Source: Panacibacter ginsenosidivorans
Lineage (GTDB): Bacteria > Bacteroidota > Bacteroidia > Chitinophagales > Chitinophagaceae
Assembly (NCBI RefSeq): GCF_007971225.1
Contig: NZ_CP042435.1
Location: forward strand, 3,537,501-3,601,500
Reading direction: 5' to 3'
Length of the DNA: 64,000 nt
The position numbers were made by a program, and so were the translations under genes. This document shows, piece after piece, positions 25,631 through 35,024 of the stretch. The notes under the pieces are model-generated. The model was given only the letters and a program-made list of their open reading frames with translations, was not told the origin of the DNA and searched no databases. Position 1 is the stretch's first letter; each line of letters opens with the position of its first letter.

Positions 25631-28573
25631 ATGTCTGAACTGAAATTACCCAGGTTATTGGCCGCAGCCAAAGAATTTAATATTGGTCAGGATACCCTTG
25701 TGGACTTCCTGGCCAATAAAGGATTTAATCGTGATGATCTTAAACCTACAGCTAAGCTTACGGAAGAAATGTACCGTTCTTTGCAGCAAGGATTTCAAAG
25801 CGATAAGGTAGCCAAAACAAAAGCTGACCAAATTGAGATCCCCAAAGGTGCCGGAGGAGAAAGAAAAAAGAAAGAGGAAGAAGAATTTATTTTTAAGAAG
25901 GAAGAACCGAAAATTGAAAAGCAGGCTGAACCTGTAACAGAACCTGTAACGGCACCAACACCTTCAACTGTAGCAGTAGAGCAACCTGTAATAATTTCCG
26001 AACCTAAACCACAGGAACCAGAAATAATAAAGATCGATGCACCAGAGATAGAAGGTCCAAAAACACTCGGTAAGATTGATCTTTCAGCCATAGACTCTTC
26101 TACAAGGCCCAAAAAGAATATAAAGAAGAAACAGCAGGATGATGCACCTGTTGCAGAAGCAGAACCTGCAGAGGAACCAGTTGTAGCCAGCCTAATTGTT
26201 GAAGAACCTCAGGTAGTTCATGAACCGGAATTGGAAGAAGATTTTGATGAGGCAGATATTGAGGAAGACGAACATGGTCCCATAATTGAAAACATTAAAG
26301 CAGAAAAAATTGAAGGACCTAAAATATTGGGCAAAATAGAATTGCCCATAGACAGTGATACGCGACCTAAGCCTACATTCCGCGGTGGTGATGAAAAGCG
26401 CAAAAGGAAGAGAATCCCAATAGACAAGAAAGGAGATAATAGGGCCCCGCAACAAGGTGGTGGACAAGGCGGACCCAACAGAGGTGGTGGTGATCGAAAT
26501 AAAAGGCCTGAAACTGCTGCACCAAACAGGGAAAACCGCCCGGCGATGCAGATACAAAAAGTTGGCGATAACCGCGGAGGCGCAGCCCCACAGCAGGGAA
26601 GGGGAGGACGCAATGATAGAAGAGGAGGCGGCAGAGATATAAGGCGTGAGGATAAAGAAATAGATCAGAAAGAAATACAGGAAAAAATACGTGAAACACA
26701 GGCAAAACTTGCCGGGTCCGGTGGCCGCGGGAAAAGCCTGAAGGCAAAATACCGTCGTGAAAAACGCCAGGAAATGGCAGATGCCGTAGGTGATGTGACT
26801 GATGATAATAAATTGCAGGTTACGGAATTTGTAACAGTAAGCGAACTTGCTAACCTGATGGATGTAAGTTTTACTGATGTTATCAGTAAATGTATGAGTC
26901 TCGGTATAATGGTTTCTATCAATCAGCGTCTCGATGCAGAAGTAATAGAATTAGTGGCAAGCGAGTTTGGCTATGAAGTGGAATTTACTGGTCTTGATGA
27001 AGTGGAGGAAGACGATGAAGAAGAAGAAGATGTTCCTGAAGAATTAGTGCCTCGTCCTCCGGTGGTTACTATTATGGGTCACGTTGATCATGGTAAAACG
27101 TCCTTGCTGGATTATATAAGAAGCGCAAATGTAGTTGCTGGTGAAGCAGGTGGTATCACACAGCATATTGGTGCATACCAGGTTTCTATTGCAGAAGGTA
27201 AACGAATAACTTTCCTTGATACACCTGGTCACGAAGCATTTACAGCCATGCGTGCACGTGGTGCCAAAGCAGCCGATGTCGCCGTAATTGTAATTGCTGC
27301 AGATGATGCGGTGATGCCTCAAACCAAAGAAGCAATAAGCCATGCGCAGGCTGCTGGCCTGCCCATGATCTTTGCGATCAATAAGATTGATAAAGATGGC
27401 GCAAACCCAACTAAGATATATGAGCAACTTTCCCAGATGAATATCCTGGTAGAAGAATGGGGTGGTAAATACCAAAGCCAGGAACTCTCTGCAAAGAAGG
27501 GTTTGAACGTTGACCTGTTACTTGAAAAAATATTACTCGAAGCAGATCTGCTTGATCTCAAAGCAAATCCTGAAAGAGAAGCTGTGGGTACTGTTATTGA
27601 AGCTTCACTTGATAAAGGCCGTGGTTATGTTGCTACTGTACTAGTACAGAATGGTACATTACAACTAGGAGATCTAATGGTGAGTGGCCAATATTATGGA
27701 CGCATCAAGGCCATGTTCAATGAAAGAAATCAGCGCTCTGATGCGGCACCTCCATCAACACCCGTACAGATTCTTGGCCTTAATGGTGCACCACAAGCCG
27801 GTGAGAAATTTAAAGTGTACCAAGACGAGGCAGAGGCAAAAGAGGTTGCGGTTAAACGTGCACAGATATCCCGTGAACAGGGATTGCGTGCAAGAAAACA
27901 TATTACACTCGACGAGATTGGCCGTCGTCTTGCATTGGGCAACTTTAAGCAGCTTAACCTGATCATTAAAGGTGACGTGGATGGTTCTGTAGAAGCATTG
28001 AGTGATTCGTTGCAGAAACTTTCTACTGAAGAAATAGCTGTGCAGGTAATTTTGAAAGGTGTTGGCCAAATATCTGAAAGTGATGTGGTACTCGCCACAG
28101 CTTCTGATGCAGTGATCGTAGGCTTTAATGTAAGACCTTCCATGCAGGCATCGAGGCTTGCAGAAAATGAAGGCGTACAAATAAGAAACTACTCCATTAT
28201 TTACAACGCAATTGAAGAGATCAAGAGCGCCATGGAAGGTATGCTTGAGCCTAAGATTGAAGAGAAGATCGTTGCCAATGTTGAGATTCGTGAAGTATAC
28301 AAATTTGATAAAGCAACTGTTGCAGGATGTTTTGTACTCGATGGAAGAATCAACCGCAACAACAAAGTGCGTATCATCAGGGATGGTATCGTGGTATACC
28401 CAACGGGTGAAGGCGGCGGCGCTGAACTTGCTTCACTTAAACGTTATAAAGATGATGTGAAGGAAGTTGTATCCGGTATGGAATGTGGATTGACCATTAA
28501 GAATTACAACGATATTAAAGTGGGAGATATAGTAGAAGCATATGAAGAAGAAGAAGTAAAACGTACGTTGTAA
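25631..28573 (+). CDS. infB: Translation initiation factor IF-2
   Basis: A 980-residue GTPase that positions initiator tRNA on the ribosome. An N-terminal IF2_N motif ('[26 protein letters not shown]') is followed by a long low-complexity region rich in E, P, K and then G/R ('[15 protein letters not shown]'). The G domain starts near residue 482 with 'GHVDHGKTS', then 'DTPGHEAF' and 'NKID'. C-terminal domains II-IV follow. A 9-base inverted repeat (TAACCCTTC 25508-25516, GAAGGGTTA 25551-25559) lies in the 297-base gap after nusA. The intrinsic terminator is at 28592-28630. Confidence 0.97.
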   Translation: MSELKLPRLLAAAKEFNIGQDTLVDFLANKGFNRDDLKPTAKLTEEMYRSLQQGFQSDKVAKTKADQIEIPKGAGGERKKKEEEEFIFKKEEPKIEKQAEPVTEPVTAPTPSTVAVEQPVIISEPKPQEPEIIKIDAPEIEGPKTLGKIDLSAIDSSTRPKKNIKKKQQDDAPVAEAEPAEEPVVASLIVEEPQVVHEPELEEDFDEADIEEDEHGPIIENIKAEKIEGPKILGKIELPIDSDTRPKPTFRGGDEKRKRKRIPIDKKGDNRAPQQGGGQGGPNRGGGDRNKRPETAAPNRENRPAMQIQKVGDNRGGAAPQQGRGGRNDRRGGGRDIRREDKEIDQKEIQEKIRETQAKLAGSGGRGKSLKAKYRREKRQEMADAVGDVTDDNKLQVTEFVTVSELANLMDVSFTDVISKCMSLGIMVSINQRLDAEVIELVASEFGYEVEFTGLDEVEEDDEEEEDVPEELVPRPPVVTIMGHVDHGKTSLLDYIRSANVVAGEAGGITQHIGAYQVSIAEGKRITFLDTPGHEAFTAMRARGAKAADVAVIVIAADDAVMPQTKEAISHAQAAGLPMIFAINKIDKDGANPTKIYEQLSQMNILVEEWGGKYQSQELSAKKGLNVDLLLEKILLEADLLDLKANPEREAVGTVIEASLDKGRGYVATVLVQNGTLQLGDLMVSGQYYGRIKAMFNERNQRSDAAPPSTPVQILGLNGAPQAGEKFKVYQDEAEAKEVAVKRAQISREQGLRARKHITLDEIGRRLALGNFKQLNLIIKGDVDGSVEALSDSLQKLSTEEIAVQVILKGVGQISESDVVLATASDAVIVGFNVRPSMQASRLAENEGVQIRNYSIIYNAIEEIKSAMEGMLEPKIEEKIVANVEIREVYKFDKATVAGCFVLDGRINRNNKVRIIRDGIVVYPTGEGGGAELASLKRYKDDVKEVVSGMECGLTIKNYNDIKVGDIVEAYEEEEVKRTL

Positions 28574-28591
28574 AACATAATTATAAAAATT

Positions 28592-28630
28592 AAAAATCAG
28601 TATTGTGTCGTAAGATCAATACTGATTTTT
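28592..28630 (+). terminator. Rho-independent terminator of infB
   Basis: AAAATCAGTATTG (28593-28605) pairs with CAATACTGATTTT (28617-28629), ending in a T run. Confidence 0.9.
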
Positions 28631-28663
28631 GTTTCCGGCAATGATATTTCATGGCATCTTTCC

Positions 28664-28812
28664 TTGCGTCGCACGCTTGTACTGAAGAAATAGTTTCAGC
28701 AGTTTACACGTTTACAAGTTCGGTAAGTAACCAACACCATGTAAACTTTTGAAACACGTAAAACGCGTAAGCTTGTTCTATAATGTTCTAAACGTACAAG
28801 TGAGTGACACAA
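28664..28812 (-). repeat. Full-length inverted-repeat element, ends A and B'
   Basis: The left end is TTGCGTCGCACGCTTGTAC (28664-28682), the right end GTACAAGTGAGTGACACAA (28794-28812). Its interior, read on the minus strand, matches the interior of the element at 38843-38998 along its whole length (shared CAGCAGTTTACACGTTTAC-like and AAACACGTAAA-like blocks), so both are copies of one sequence. Outer flanks TTTCATGGCATC (left) and CCGATGCCA...TTACCAAAAAA (right) are shared with other copies. Confidence 0.9.
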
Positions 28813-28867
28813 CAACCGATGCCACAAAGATCAAAAGCTTGTTACCAAAAAATCTTCTTTCCCTTAC

Positions 28868-28875
28868 TATCTTTG
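28868..28875 (+). promoter_or_regulatory. -7 box just before recR
   Basis: TATCTTTG ends only 4 bases before the recR ATG. If used, the transcript would begin at or next to the start codon. A matching TTTG about 20 bases upstream is not clear. Confidence 0.5.
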
Positions 28876-28879
28876 TTAT

Positions 28880-29497
28880 ATGCAATTACCTTCTTCTTTA
28901 CTTGAAAATGCTGTGAACGAATTTGCCAAACTGCCTGGCATTGGTAAGAAAACGGCGTTGCGTATGGTATTACATTTATTAAAGCAGGATATAAATGAAG
29001 TGGAATATTTCAGTGAAACACTTGGACGGATGCGCAGGGAAATAAAATTTTGCCAGCGGTGTTTTAATGTGAGTGATGCTGATATTTGTTCTATCTGTGC
29101 AAACTCTCAAAGGAAGCAACATATAATATGCGTGGTTGAAAATATAAGAGATGTAATTGCGATTGAAAGTACACAGCAATTCAACGGCACTTATCACGTA
29201 TTAGGTGGTATTATTTCTCCGCTCGATGGTGTAGGACCAGATCAGTTGAACATAGAATCTTTGGTACATCGTATACAGAAAGAACAAACAGAAGAACTCA
29301 TTTTTGCATTAAGCCCAAACATACAGGGCGATACTACTATTTATTATATTCAAAAGAAAATTCAGCACCTGCCATGCACTGTTACTACCATTGCAAGAGG
29401 AATTGCATTTGGTGGTGAACTTGAGTATGCAGATGAAATGACACTTGCCAGAAGTCTAGCTAATCGCCTGCCTGTGCAGCAATACGTAAAATCATAA
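28880..29497 (+). CDS. recR: Recombination mediator RecR
   Basis: A 205-residue protein of the RecFOR pathway, which loads RecA at gaps. The N-terminal helix-hairpin-helix is 'FAKLPGIGKKTALRMVLHLL' (residues 12-31), the zinc finger 'CQRCFNVSDADICSIC' (about 58-73), and the Toprim domain begins at 'IICVVENIRDVIAIEST' with 'YHVLGGIISPLDGVGPDQL'. The C-terminus has 'TTIARGIAFGGELEYADEMTLARSLANR', a RecR hallmark. The length is normal. Confidence 0.96.
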   Translation: MQLPSSLLENAVNEFAKLPGIGKKTALRMVLHLLKQDINEVEYFSETLGRMRREIKFCQRCFNVSDADICSICANSQRKQHIICVVENIRDVIAIESTQQFNGTYHVLGGIISPLDGVGPDQLNIESLVHRIQKEQTEELIFALSPNIQGDTTIYYIQKKIQHLPCTVTTIARGIAFGGELEYADEMTLARSLANRLPVQQYVKS

Positions 29498-29605
29498 TTT
29501 TTTAATTTGGCATTCTGCCGGTTCAGAAGCTTCTTTTTCCTGCTCGGTACTGCTTCGTTGTGCATTAACAATCTATCAGTTTATTTTGGTTAAGAATTTG
29601 CATTT

Positions 29606-30016
29606 ATGTTGAAAGGGCGCAAAAGAATATTGATCATATTTATCACATTAATACTGGCAGGGGTTAGTTATGGATTGTATGTTTGGAACAAGCCGCACAG
29701 GGATGTAAAAGACGAAAAAGGTGTTATAATATCTGCCGCTGCAATTTTTGATTCATTTACAGTTAATGAAACGAGAGCTAATGAACTGTATTTAAATAAA
29801 GCCATCCAGGTAACTGGTGAGGTATCGGGAATGAAAAAGAACCAGGATGGACAAGCCGTTGTTTACCTGAAAACCAGTGATCCCGTTTTCGGGGTTAATT
29901 GCACTTTTAAAGAAGACCCTGGGCCTTTAGAAACAGGAACTATTGTAACATTCAAAGGAATTTGTACAGGCTATTTGAGTGATGTTATAATTAACCAGGG
30001 AATCATTATTAAGTAA
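29606..30016 (+). CDS. Membrane-anchored OB-fold (tRNA_anti-like) protein
   Basis: A 136-residue protein with one N-terminal transmembrane segment ('RILIIFITLILAGVSYGLYVW') and an OB-fold domain of the tRNA_anti-like type ('LYLNKAIQVTGEVSGMKKNQDGQAVVYLKTSD' through 'GTIVTFKGICTGYLSDVIINQGIII'). The latter pattern is widespread in Bacteroidota lipoproteins; its ligand is unknown. It immediately precedes the first cytochrome gene and probably shares its transcript. Confidence 0.8.
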   Translation: MLKGRKRILIIFITLILAGVSYGLYVWNKPHRDVKDEKGVIISAAAIFDSFTVNETRANELYLNKAIQVTGEVSGMKKNQDGQAVVYLKTSDPVFGVNCTFKEDPGPLETGTIVTFKGICTGYLSDVIINQGIIIK

Positions 30017-30042
30017 TAACCCCGTTTTAAAATGTTCATCTT

Positions 30043-30741
30043 ATGAAAAAAATGTTTTTGCTGTTTATAATAACAGCAGGATTGCTTTTTGCATGTAAAC
30101 ACCAGGTAATTGGTCCACAGGATAATGGAAATGGTGGTATTACAGATACAACAGGAAACAATGATGGAGGATCAGATACATCCAGTGTCATTTGTTTCGA
30201 AGCAGAAGTATTACCGATCTTTCAAAGCAGTTGCGCCAAAAGTGGTTGTCATGATCCTTCTTCTAAAGCAGAAGGCTACGTGCTCAACTCTTATCAGAAT
30301 ATCATGAAGAGAGGTATTAAGGCTGGTAACCCCGATGGCAGTAAAATATACCAGGTAATTGTTAACGGGGAGATGCCACCTGCCGGTGAACCAAACCTTA
30401 CAATAGACCAGGTTGCTACTATAAAGCAATGGATATTGGAAGGTGCAAATAATACCACGGGTTGCAGTGGCTGCGATACAAGCATTTACACTTATAGCGG
30501 TGCTGTAAACGGAATTATGCAGAATAATTGTGTAGCTTGTCATTCAGCCTCTTTAAAGAATGGTGGCGTAGATCTTTCTACATATAATGGTGTTAAAAGT
30601 GCTGCAGTTGCAGGAAAGTTAATGGGCACAATCACGCATTCTACAGGCTATGTTGCCATGCCGCAAGGCGCTGCTAAATTGGGTGATTGTGAGATTAAAC
30701 AAATACAGAAATGGATTGATTCGGGAACGCCTAACAACTAA
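30043..30741 (+). CDS. c-type cytochrome-domain lipoprotein (two haem motifs)
   Basis: A 232-residue secreted lipoprotein (signal 'LLFIITAGLLFACKH', Cys 18 as lipid anchor). Two modules follow the planctomycete-type cytochrome C pattern. The first haem site is 'SSCAKSGCHD', an unusual CX4CH spacing with 'EVLPIFQ' before it. The second is the regular 'NNCVACHSA' (CXXCH), and a late 'VAMPQGAAKL' Met could be an axial ligand. It is followed by two paralogues, so this is a small multihaem electron-transfer group at the cell envelope. Confidence 0.82.
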   Translation: MKKMFLLFIITAGLLFACKHQVIGPQDNGNGGITDTTGNNDGGSDTSSVICFEAEVLPIFQSSCAKSGCHDPSSKAEGYVLNSYQNIMKRGIKAGNPDGSKIYQVIVNGEMPPAGEPNLTIDQVATIKQWILEGANNTTGCSGCDTSIYTYSGAVNGIMQNNCVACHSASLKNGGVDLSTYNGVKSAAVAGKLMGTITHSTGYVAMPQGAAKLGDCEIKQIQKWIDSGTPNN

Positions 30742-30758
30742 AACCAAAAGAGAACTTA

Positions 30759-31415
30759 ATGAAGAAATTATTCAGCCTTTTAACCCTTTGCGTTTTAATT
30801 TTTTCATGTAGGCACCAGATAGCAAATCCTTATGGTGATACTACCAAAATTTGCTTTGAAGAACAGGTGCTTCCAATTTTTCAATCATCCTGTGCGCAAA
30901 GTGGCTGTCATGATGAAAGCTCGCATCAGGGTGGATATGTGTTAGACAGCTATGATAATATCATTAAGCAAGGAATTGTTTCAGGAGATGCGAATAAAAG
31001 TGAAATAGTAAAATCACTTACTGGTTTTTTGGCGGGCAAAATGCCTCAGTCACCAGTTCCTGCATTAAGTGCAGTACAGATACAATTTATTGCAACCTGG
31101 ATAAATCAGGGTGCAATAAATACAACAGGATGTGAGACAGGATGCAACCCAGAAGTTTATACTTATAGCGGTGCCATAGAACCACTGGTTAAAACCTATT
31201 GTTTAGGATGCCATTATTCAGCTACAAGCGAAAATAAAAATGTTGATCTTAGTAGCTATGAGGCAATAAAAACACAGGTAGATAACGATAATTTCCGGGC
31301 TTCTGTAAATCATGATGACGGCCTTATTCCCATGCCGCAGAATGCTGATAAACTAAGTGATTGTAAACTTTCGCAAATAGATAAATGGATAAAGGCCGGA
31401 GCCTTGCATAATTAA
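30759..31415 (+). CDS. c-type cytochrome-domain lipoprotein, paralogue of the preceding gene
   Basis: A 218-residue lipoprotein (lipobox 'LIFSCRH') with the same layout: 'EEQVLPIFQSSCAQSGCHDESS' contains CX4CH, and 'TYCLGCHYSAT' contains CXXCH. 'LIPMPQNADKLSDCKLSQIDKWIKAGA' mirrors the end of its neighbour. It begins 17 bases after the previous stop, so the genes arose by tandem duplication and are cotranscribed. Confidence 0.82.
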   Translation: MKKLFSLLTLCVLIFSCRHQIANPYGDTTKICFEEQVLPIFQSSCAQSGCHDESSHQGGYVLDSYDNIIKQGIVSGDANKSEIVKSLTGFLAGKMPQSPVPALSAVQIQFIATWINQGAINTTGCETGCNPEVYTYSGAIEPLVKTYCLGCHYSATSENKNVDLSSYEAIKTQVDNDNFRASVNHDDGLIPMPQNADKLSDCKLSQIDKWIKAGALHN

Positions 31416-31426
31416 AAAAGAGTGTT

Positions 31427-31816
31427 ATGATGAGAAAGTATGTTTTATATTTCGTTGCTGTGCTTTCATGTATATTAATTTATACAAGTTGTTACTACGA
31501 TAAAGCATCACTGGTATATCCTAGCAGTAAAAGCTGCGATACTACTAATGTGCAACTCAGTACTGATCTCAATAATATTATGTCAGTAAGTTGTTTTAGT
31601 TGCCATAGCAGTGCAAATGCGTCCTCATTTGGTGGTAATTATAACCTTGAAGACTATAATACGATTAAAACAGCAGCGTCAAACGGAAAGCTTTTATCTT
31701 CTATAAAACAGGATGGTATTCTTGCTTTACCTATGCCACAGAGCGGCGCAAAATTGTCTGATTGCAATATTAATAAATTCAGTGCCTGGATAAATGCCGG
31801 TGCTCCTGAGAATTAA
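31427..31816 (+). CDS. Small single-haem c-type cytochrome-domain lipoprotein
   Basis: A 129-residue lipoprotein ('LIYTSCYYDK' lipobox) with one CXXCH site in 'SCFSCHSSANAS' and the shared ending 'LPMPQSGAKLSDCNINKFSAWINAGAPEN'. It corresponds to the second module of its two upstream neighbours. The start may be the second Met (31430). It lies 11 bases after the previous gene. Confidence 0.8.
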   Translation: MMRKYVLYFVAVLSCILIYTSCYYDKASLVYPSSKSCDTTNVQLSTDLNNIMSVSCFSCHSSANASSFGGNYNLEDYNTIKTAASNGKLLSSIKQDGILALPMPQSGAKLSDCNINKFSAWINAGAPEN

Positions 31817-31841
31817 GCACTATCAATTAATAGTTACTACT

Positions 31842-32387
31842 ATGAAAAAAATATGCCTTATAATTTGTCTTTTAATGGGCCACTACGCTAATGCACAGGA
31901 TTACCTTACACGAAATGGGAATGTTAGTTTGTTTTCACACACTTCGGTTGAAGATATAAAGGGTAGTAATAATGAAGTAGTAAGCCTGTTAAACACAACA
32001 ACAGGTTCAATAGAATTCAAAATAGCTATTAAAAGTTTTCATTTCCCGAAACAGGCAATGGAGGATCATTTTAATAACAGCGATTATATGAACAGCGAGC
32101 AATATCCCAAAGCTTCATTCTCAGGCAAGATCACGAATTTGTCAGCCGTTAATTTTACAAAGGATGGTGCTTACGATGTAACGGTTGAAGGTAATCTTAC
32201 CATTAAGGATGTAACAAAGCCAGTTGCTGCAAAAGGTGTTATTACTGTAAGCAATGGTAAGGTAATTGCACAAGCAAACTTTAGTGTAAAAAGACTCGAC
32301 TTTCATATAGTAGGGGAATCTTTTATGCAGAAAAAAATTGCTGACGAAATTCAGGTCACAGTTAACTGTCAGTACGATAAAAGATAG
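31842..32387 (+). CDS. YceI family protein
   Basis: A 181-residue secreted lipocalin-like protein with signal peptide 'MKKICLIICLLMGHYANAQ'. YceI pattern: 'VSLFSHTSVEDIKGSNNEV', 'FHFPKQAMEDHFNNSDYMNSEQYPKASFSGKI', 'VEGNLTIKDVTKPVAAKGV'. Family members bind polyisoprenoids in the periplasm. The frame is open 16 codons further upstream, but ATG 31842 gives a clean signal peptide. A second YceI gene lies at 34.5 kb. Confidence 0.88.
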   Translation: MKKICLIICLLMGHYANAQDYLTRNGNVSLFSHTSVEDIKGSNNEVVSLLNTTTGSIEFKIAIKSFHFPKQAMEDHFNNSDYMNSEQYPKASFSGKITNLSAVNFTKDGAYDVTVEGNLTIKDVTKPVAAKGVITVSNGKVIAQANFSVKRLDFHIVGESFMQKKIADEIQVTVNCQYDKR

Positions 32388-32411
32388 TGTGTAAAGTATA
32401 ATGTAATAAGT

Positions 32412-34202
32412 ATGTACCGTATAAAAAGTCTGATCATATTTTTAAGTGTTTTTACCTGCGTGCATGTATTTGCGCAGGATGTAAATCTTGATTCTTTGCT
32501 TGATGCAGAAATGAGCAAGAAAACCAAAAGTGAAATACAATACACAGATGCAACTTTTAAAACAAGCAGGCTTATTAACGGGCATTCTGTAGAAACAACA
32601 CAGCCGGGTGTTTTTGATCTCAAAATATCACATCGTTTTGGAACACTTAACCAGGGTCCTTACCAATTATTTGGTCTTGACCAGGCAAGTGTACGTATCG
32701 GTGGCGATTACGGCGTTACAAAAAGGCTTACTGTTGGTGGTGGCAGAAGTTCTTTTGAAAAGCAGTATGATGCTTTTCTTAAGTATCGTTTATTATGGCA
32801 GTCTAGCGGTAAAAGAAATATTCCCTTGTCCGTAACACTGGTTGCATCATCCATACTCAAAACAATAAAGAACGCAGATGCAACAGATTCTTTAAAGAGA
32901 AATGCGTCTGACAGGTACAGCTTTGCATTCCAGGCATTGATAGCCAGAAAATTTAGCAGTAGTTTTTCTATGCAATTAATGCCCACTCTTGTACATTATA
33001 ATATAGTACCAACAGACAATATGCCCAATGATTTTTACTCTATAGGAGCAGGGGCAAGACTTAAACTTACAAAACGTTCCAGCATAACGGCTGAATATTA
33101 TTACCAGTTGCCTAACAGCAGATTTCCAAATACACATAATTCTTTTTCTTTGGGTTACGAAGTAGAAACCGGCGGCCATGTATTCCAGTTGCATGTTACC
33201 AATTCTACCGGTATGACGGAGCCAACATTTATTAATGAAACAACAGGCAGTTGGAATGCTGGCGACATACATTTCGGTTTCAATATTTCAAGGGTCTTCA
33301 ATATAAATACAAAGCGAAGAGAGTTGCCTGATCTGAATGCGACTTCAGCCAAAAATGATAAGCATGCAGGTACCTATACACCAAATGAAACACCTGATTC
33401 TTCTAAAGTGTATTTTGTGCAGAGCACCTTTGCCGGTACGCATATTATAAACGGGCAGAGTATAGAAACGACACAAAAGGGTATACTTAATTTTATTATA
33501 CTGCATCGTTTTGGCACACTAAACTCTGGTTTTTATAATGCTTTTGGCTTAGATGCTGCATCTATGCGCATAGGGTTTGAATATGGTATTACTAACAGGT
33601 TGGCCATTGGGTTTGGCAGAAGTACTTTTGAAAAGCAATATGATGGGATGCTTAAGTATCGTTTATTATGGCAATCAGAAGGCAAGCGCACAATACCACT
33701 ATCCCTAACACTTGCTTCATCTGTAAATCTAAAAACACTTAAAAGCGACGCTTCCGATTCAATAAAAATAAACGCATCCGACAGGTATTCTTATTCTTTC
33801 CAGGCAATACTTGCACGCAAATTTGGCAAACCATTTTCCTTGCAGTTAATGCCTACAGTCATACATTACAATGTAGCACCTGCCGCAAATATTTCAAATG
33901 ATGTATATGCACTTGGTGCTGGTGCAAGAGTAAGGGTTACACCAAGCACATACCTTACCTTCGAATACTATTACCAATTGCCTGGCCACCAGTTACCTGG
34001 TACTTATAATTCATTTTCTATTGGCTATGAAATTGAAACAGGCGGCCATGTATTCCAGTTGCATGTTACAAATTCTACCGGCATGACTGACCGGACCTTT
34101 ATTGCAGAAACCACAGGCCGCTGGAACAAAGGCGATATTCATTTCGGTTTTAATATTTCCAGGGTATTCGTAGTAAAAAAAGCCAAAAGCGTTAATGAAT
34201 AA
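32412..34202 (+). CDS. DUF5777 family beta-barrel protein, two tandem copies in one chain
   Basis: A 596-residue secreted protein (signal to 'VFAQD'). It contains two copies of the DUF5777 barrel, about residues 40-300 and 335-594. Matched blocks include 'HRFGTLNQGPYQLFGLDQAS' and 'HRFGTLNSGFYNAFGLDAAS', and 'FEKQYDAFLKYRLLWQS' and 'FEKQYDGMLKYRLLWQS'. Single-copy DUF5777 proteins are about 300 residues, so this is a gene-internal duplication. The DNA repeats at a spacing of about 870 bases. It lies between YceI genes, within the cytochrome block. Function unknown; an outer-membrane location is inferred. Confidence 0.85.
   Translation: MYRIKSLIIFLSVFTCVHVFAQDVNLDSLLDAEMSKKTKSEIQYTDATFKTSRLINGHSVETTQPGVFDLKISHRFGTLNQGPYQLFGLDQASVRIGGDYGVTKRLTVGGGRSSFEKQYDAFLKYRLLWQSSGKRNIPLSVTLVASSILKTIKNADATDSLKRNASDRYSFAFQALIARKFSSSFSMQLMPTLVHYNIVPTDNMPNDFYSIGAGARLKLTKRSSITAEYYYQLPNSRFPNTHNSFSLGYEVETGGHVFQLHVTNSTGMTEPTFINETTGSWNAGDIHFGFNISRVFNINTKRRELPDLNATSAKNDKHAGTYTPNETPDSSKVYFVQSTFAGTHIINGQSIETTQKGILNFIILHRFGTLNSGFYNAFGLDAASMRIGFEYGITNRLAIGFGRSTFEKQYDGMLKYRLLWQSEGKRTIPLSLTLASSVNLKTLKSDASDSIKINASDRYSYSFQAILARKFGKPFSLQLMPTVIHYNVAPAANISNDVYALGAGARVRVTPSTYLTFEYYYQLPGHQLPGTYNSFSIGYEIETGGHVFQLHVTNSTGMTDRTFIAETTGRWNKGDIHFGFNISRVFVVKKAKSVNE
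33172..34090 (+). repeat. Near-identical DNA blocks inside the duplicated barrel gene
   Basis: About 50 bases starting at 33172 and at 34042 (each beginning GGCGGCCATGTATTCCAG) differ at only about four positions. The spacing of 870 bases equals 290 codons, the period of the barrel duplication. Confidence 0.85.
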
Positions 34203-34237
34203 TTCAGCACTTTTTGTAGCCAAAACAGATACAGATG

Positions 34238-34355
34238 AAGTGCTTGCGACGCAAGGGACGCGGCTATAAAAAAACTGCAGCTGGTATTTAAAGAAATACA
34301 ATAATGAACCGGGCCTTAGTAATGCTGTTAAACTTCTGTTGCGTCGCACTCCTGT
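34238..34355. repeat. Two outward-facing A-type repeat ends
   Basis: AAGTGCTTGCGACGCAA (34238-34254, A') and TTGCGTCGCACTCCTGT (34339-34355, A) face away from each other. The outer flank GGGACGCGGCTATAAAAA and a CAGCTGGTATTTAAAG stretch follow the first end, as at other copies. Confidence 0.7.
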
Positions 34356-34454
34356 GCTGCATTGCAGGCAGCAGCAATAGCAATCTCAACTGCAAAAAAA
34401 CGTTTACATAATGCAAATCATACACTAAACGGGAAATTATGTGTAAACTGCGTT

Positions 34455-35024
34455 ATGTTTTTGAGATCAACGAATAAATATGCTGTCATAACTTTTTTGT
34501 TCCTGCTAACCGGTTGCTTTGGTTTTGTGCAGGCACAATCTATTTATCAAACGGTAAGTGGTAAAATATCTTTTAGTTCAGAAGCGCCTCTTGAATTGAT
34601 CAGGGCTTCGTCTGATCAGTTAGCAGGCTTGCTTGATAATGATAAAAGAACATTCTCTTTCAAGATAAACATAAGATCGTTCCAGGGCTTTAACAGCCCT
34701 TTGCAGAAAGAACATTTTAATGAGAATTATATGGAGTCCGACAGGTTTCCACAGGCTTCATTTAGCGGCAAAATAATAGAAGAAGTAGATCTTAATAAAG
34801 ACGGTGAGTATGAAGTAAGGGCCAAAGGTTTGCTTACCATTCATGGTGTAGCGCAGGAAAGAATTATAAAAACGAACGTGAGTGTAAAAAATAAAAAGAT
34901 TACGATCAAAGGTAATTTTAGTGTGTTATTAAGTGATCATAACATCCCCATACCTATTGTGGTGTATAAAAAACTGGCAAATGAAATTAAAGTAGAAGTA
35001 AATACTATACTTGAACCCCGCTAA
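34455..35024 (+). CDS. YceI family protein (second copy)
   Basis: A 189-residue secreted YceI protein; ATG 34455 gives the signal peptide 'FLRSTNKYAVITFLFLLTG...VQAQ'. Pattern: 'GKISFSSEAPLELIRASSDQLAGLLD', 'LQKEHFNENYMESDRFPQASFSGKI', 'AKGLLTIHGVAQERIIKTNV'. The longer frame to 34362 would begin in repeat-flank DNA and is unlikely. Its stop overlaps the start of the sensor kinase gene by one base, so the two are translationally linked. Confidence 0.87.
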   Translation: MFLRSTNKYAVITFLFLLTGCFGFVQAQSIYQTVSGKISFSSEAPLELIRASSDQLAGLLDNDKRTFSFKINIRSFQGFNSPLQKEHFNENYMESDRFPQASFSGKIIEEVDLNKDGEYEVRAKGLLTIHGVAQERIIKTNVSVKNKKITIKGNFSVLLSDHNIPIPIVVYKKLANEIKVEVNTILEPR

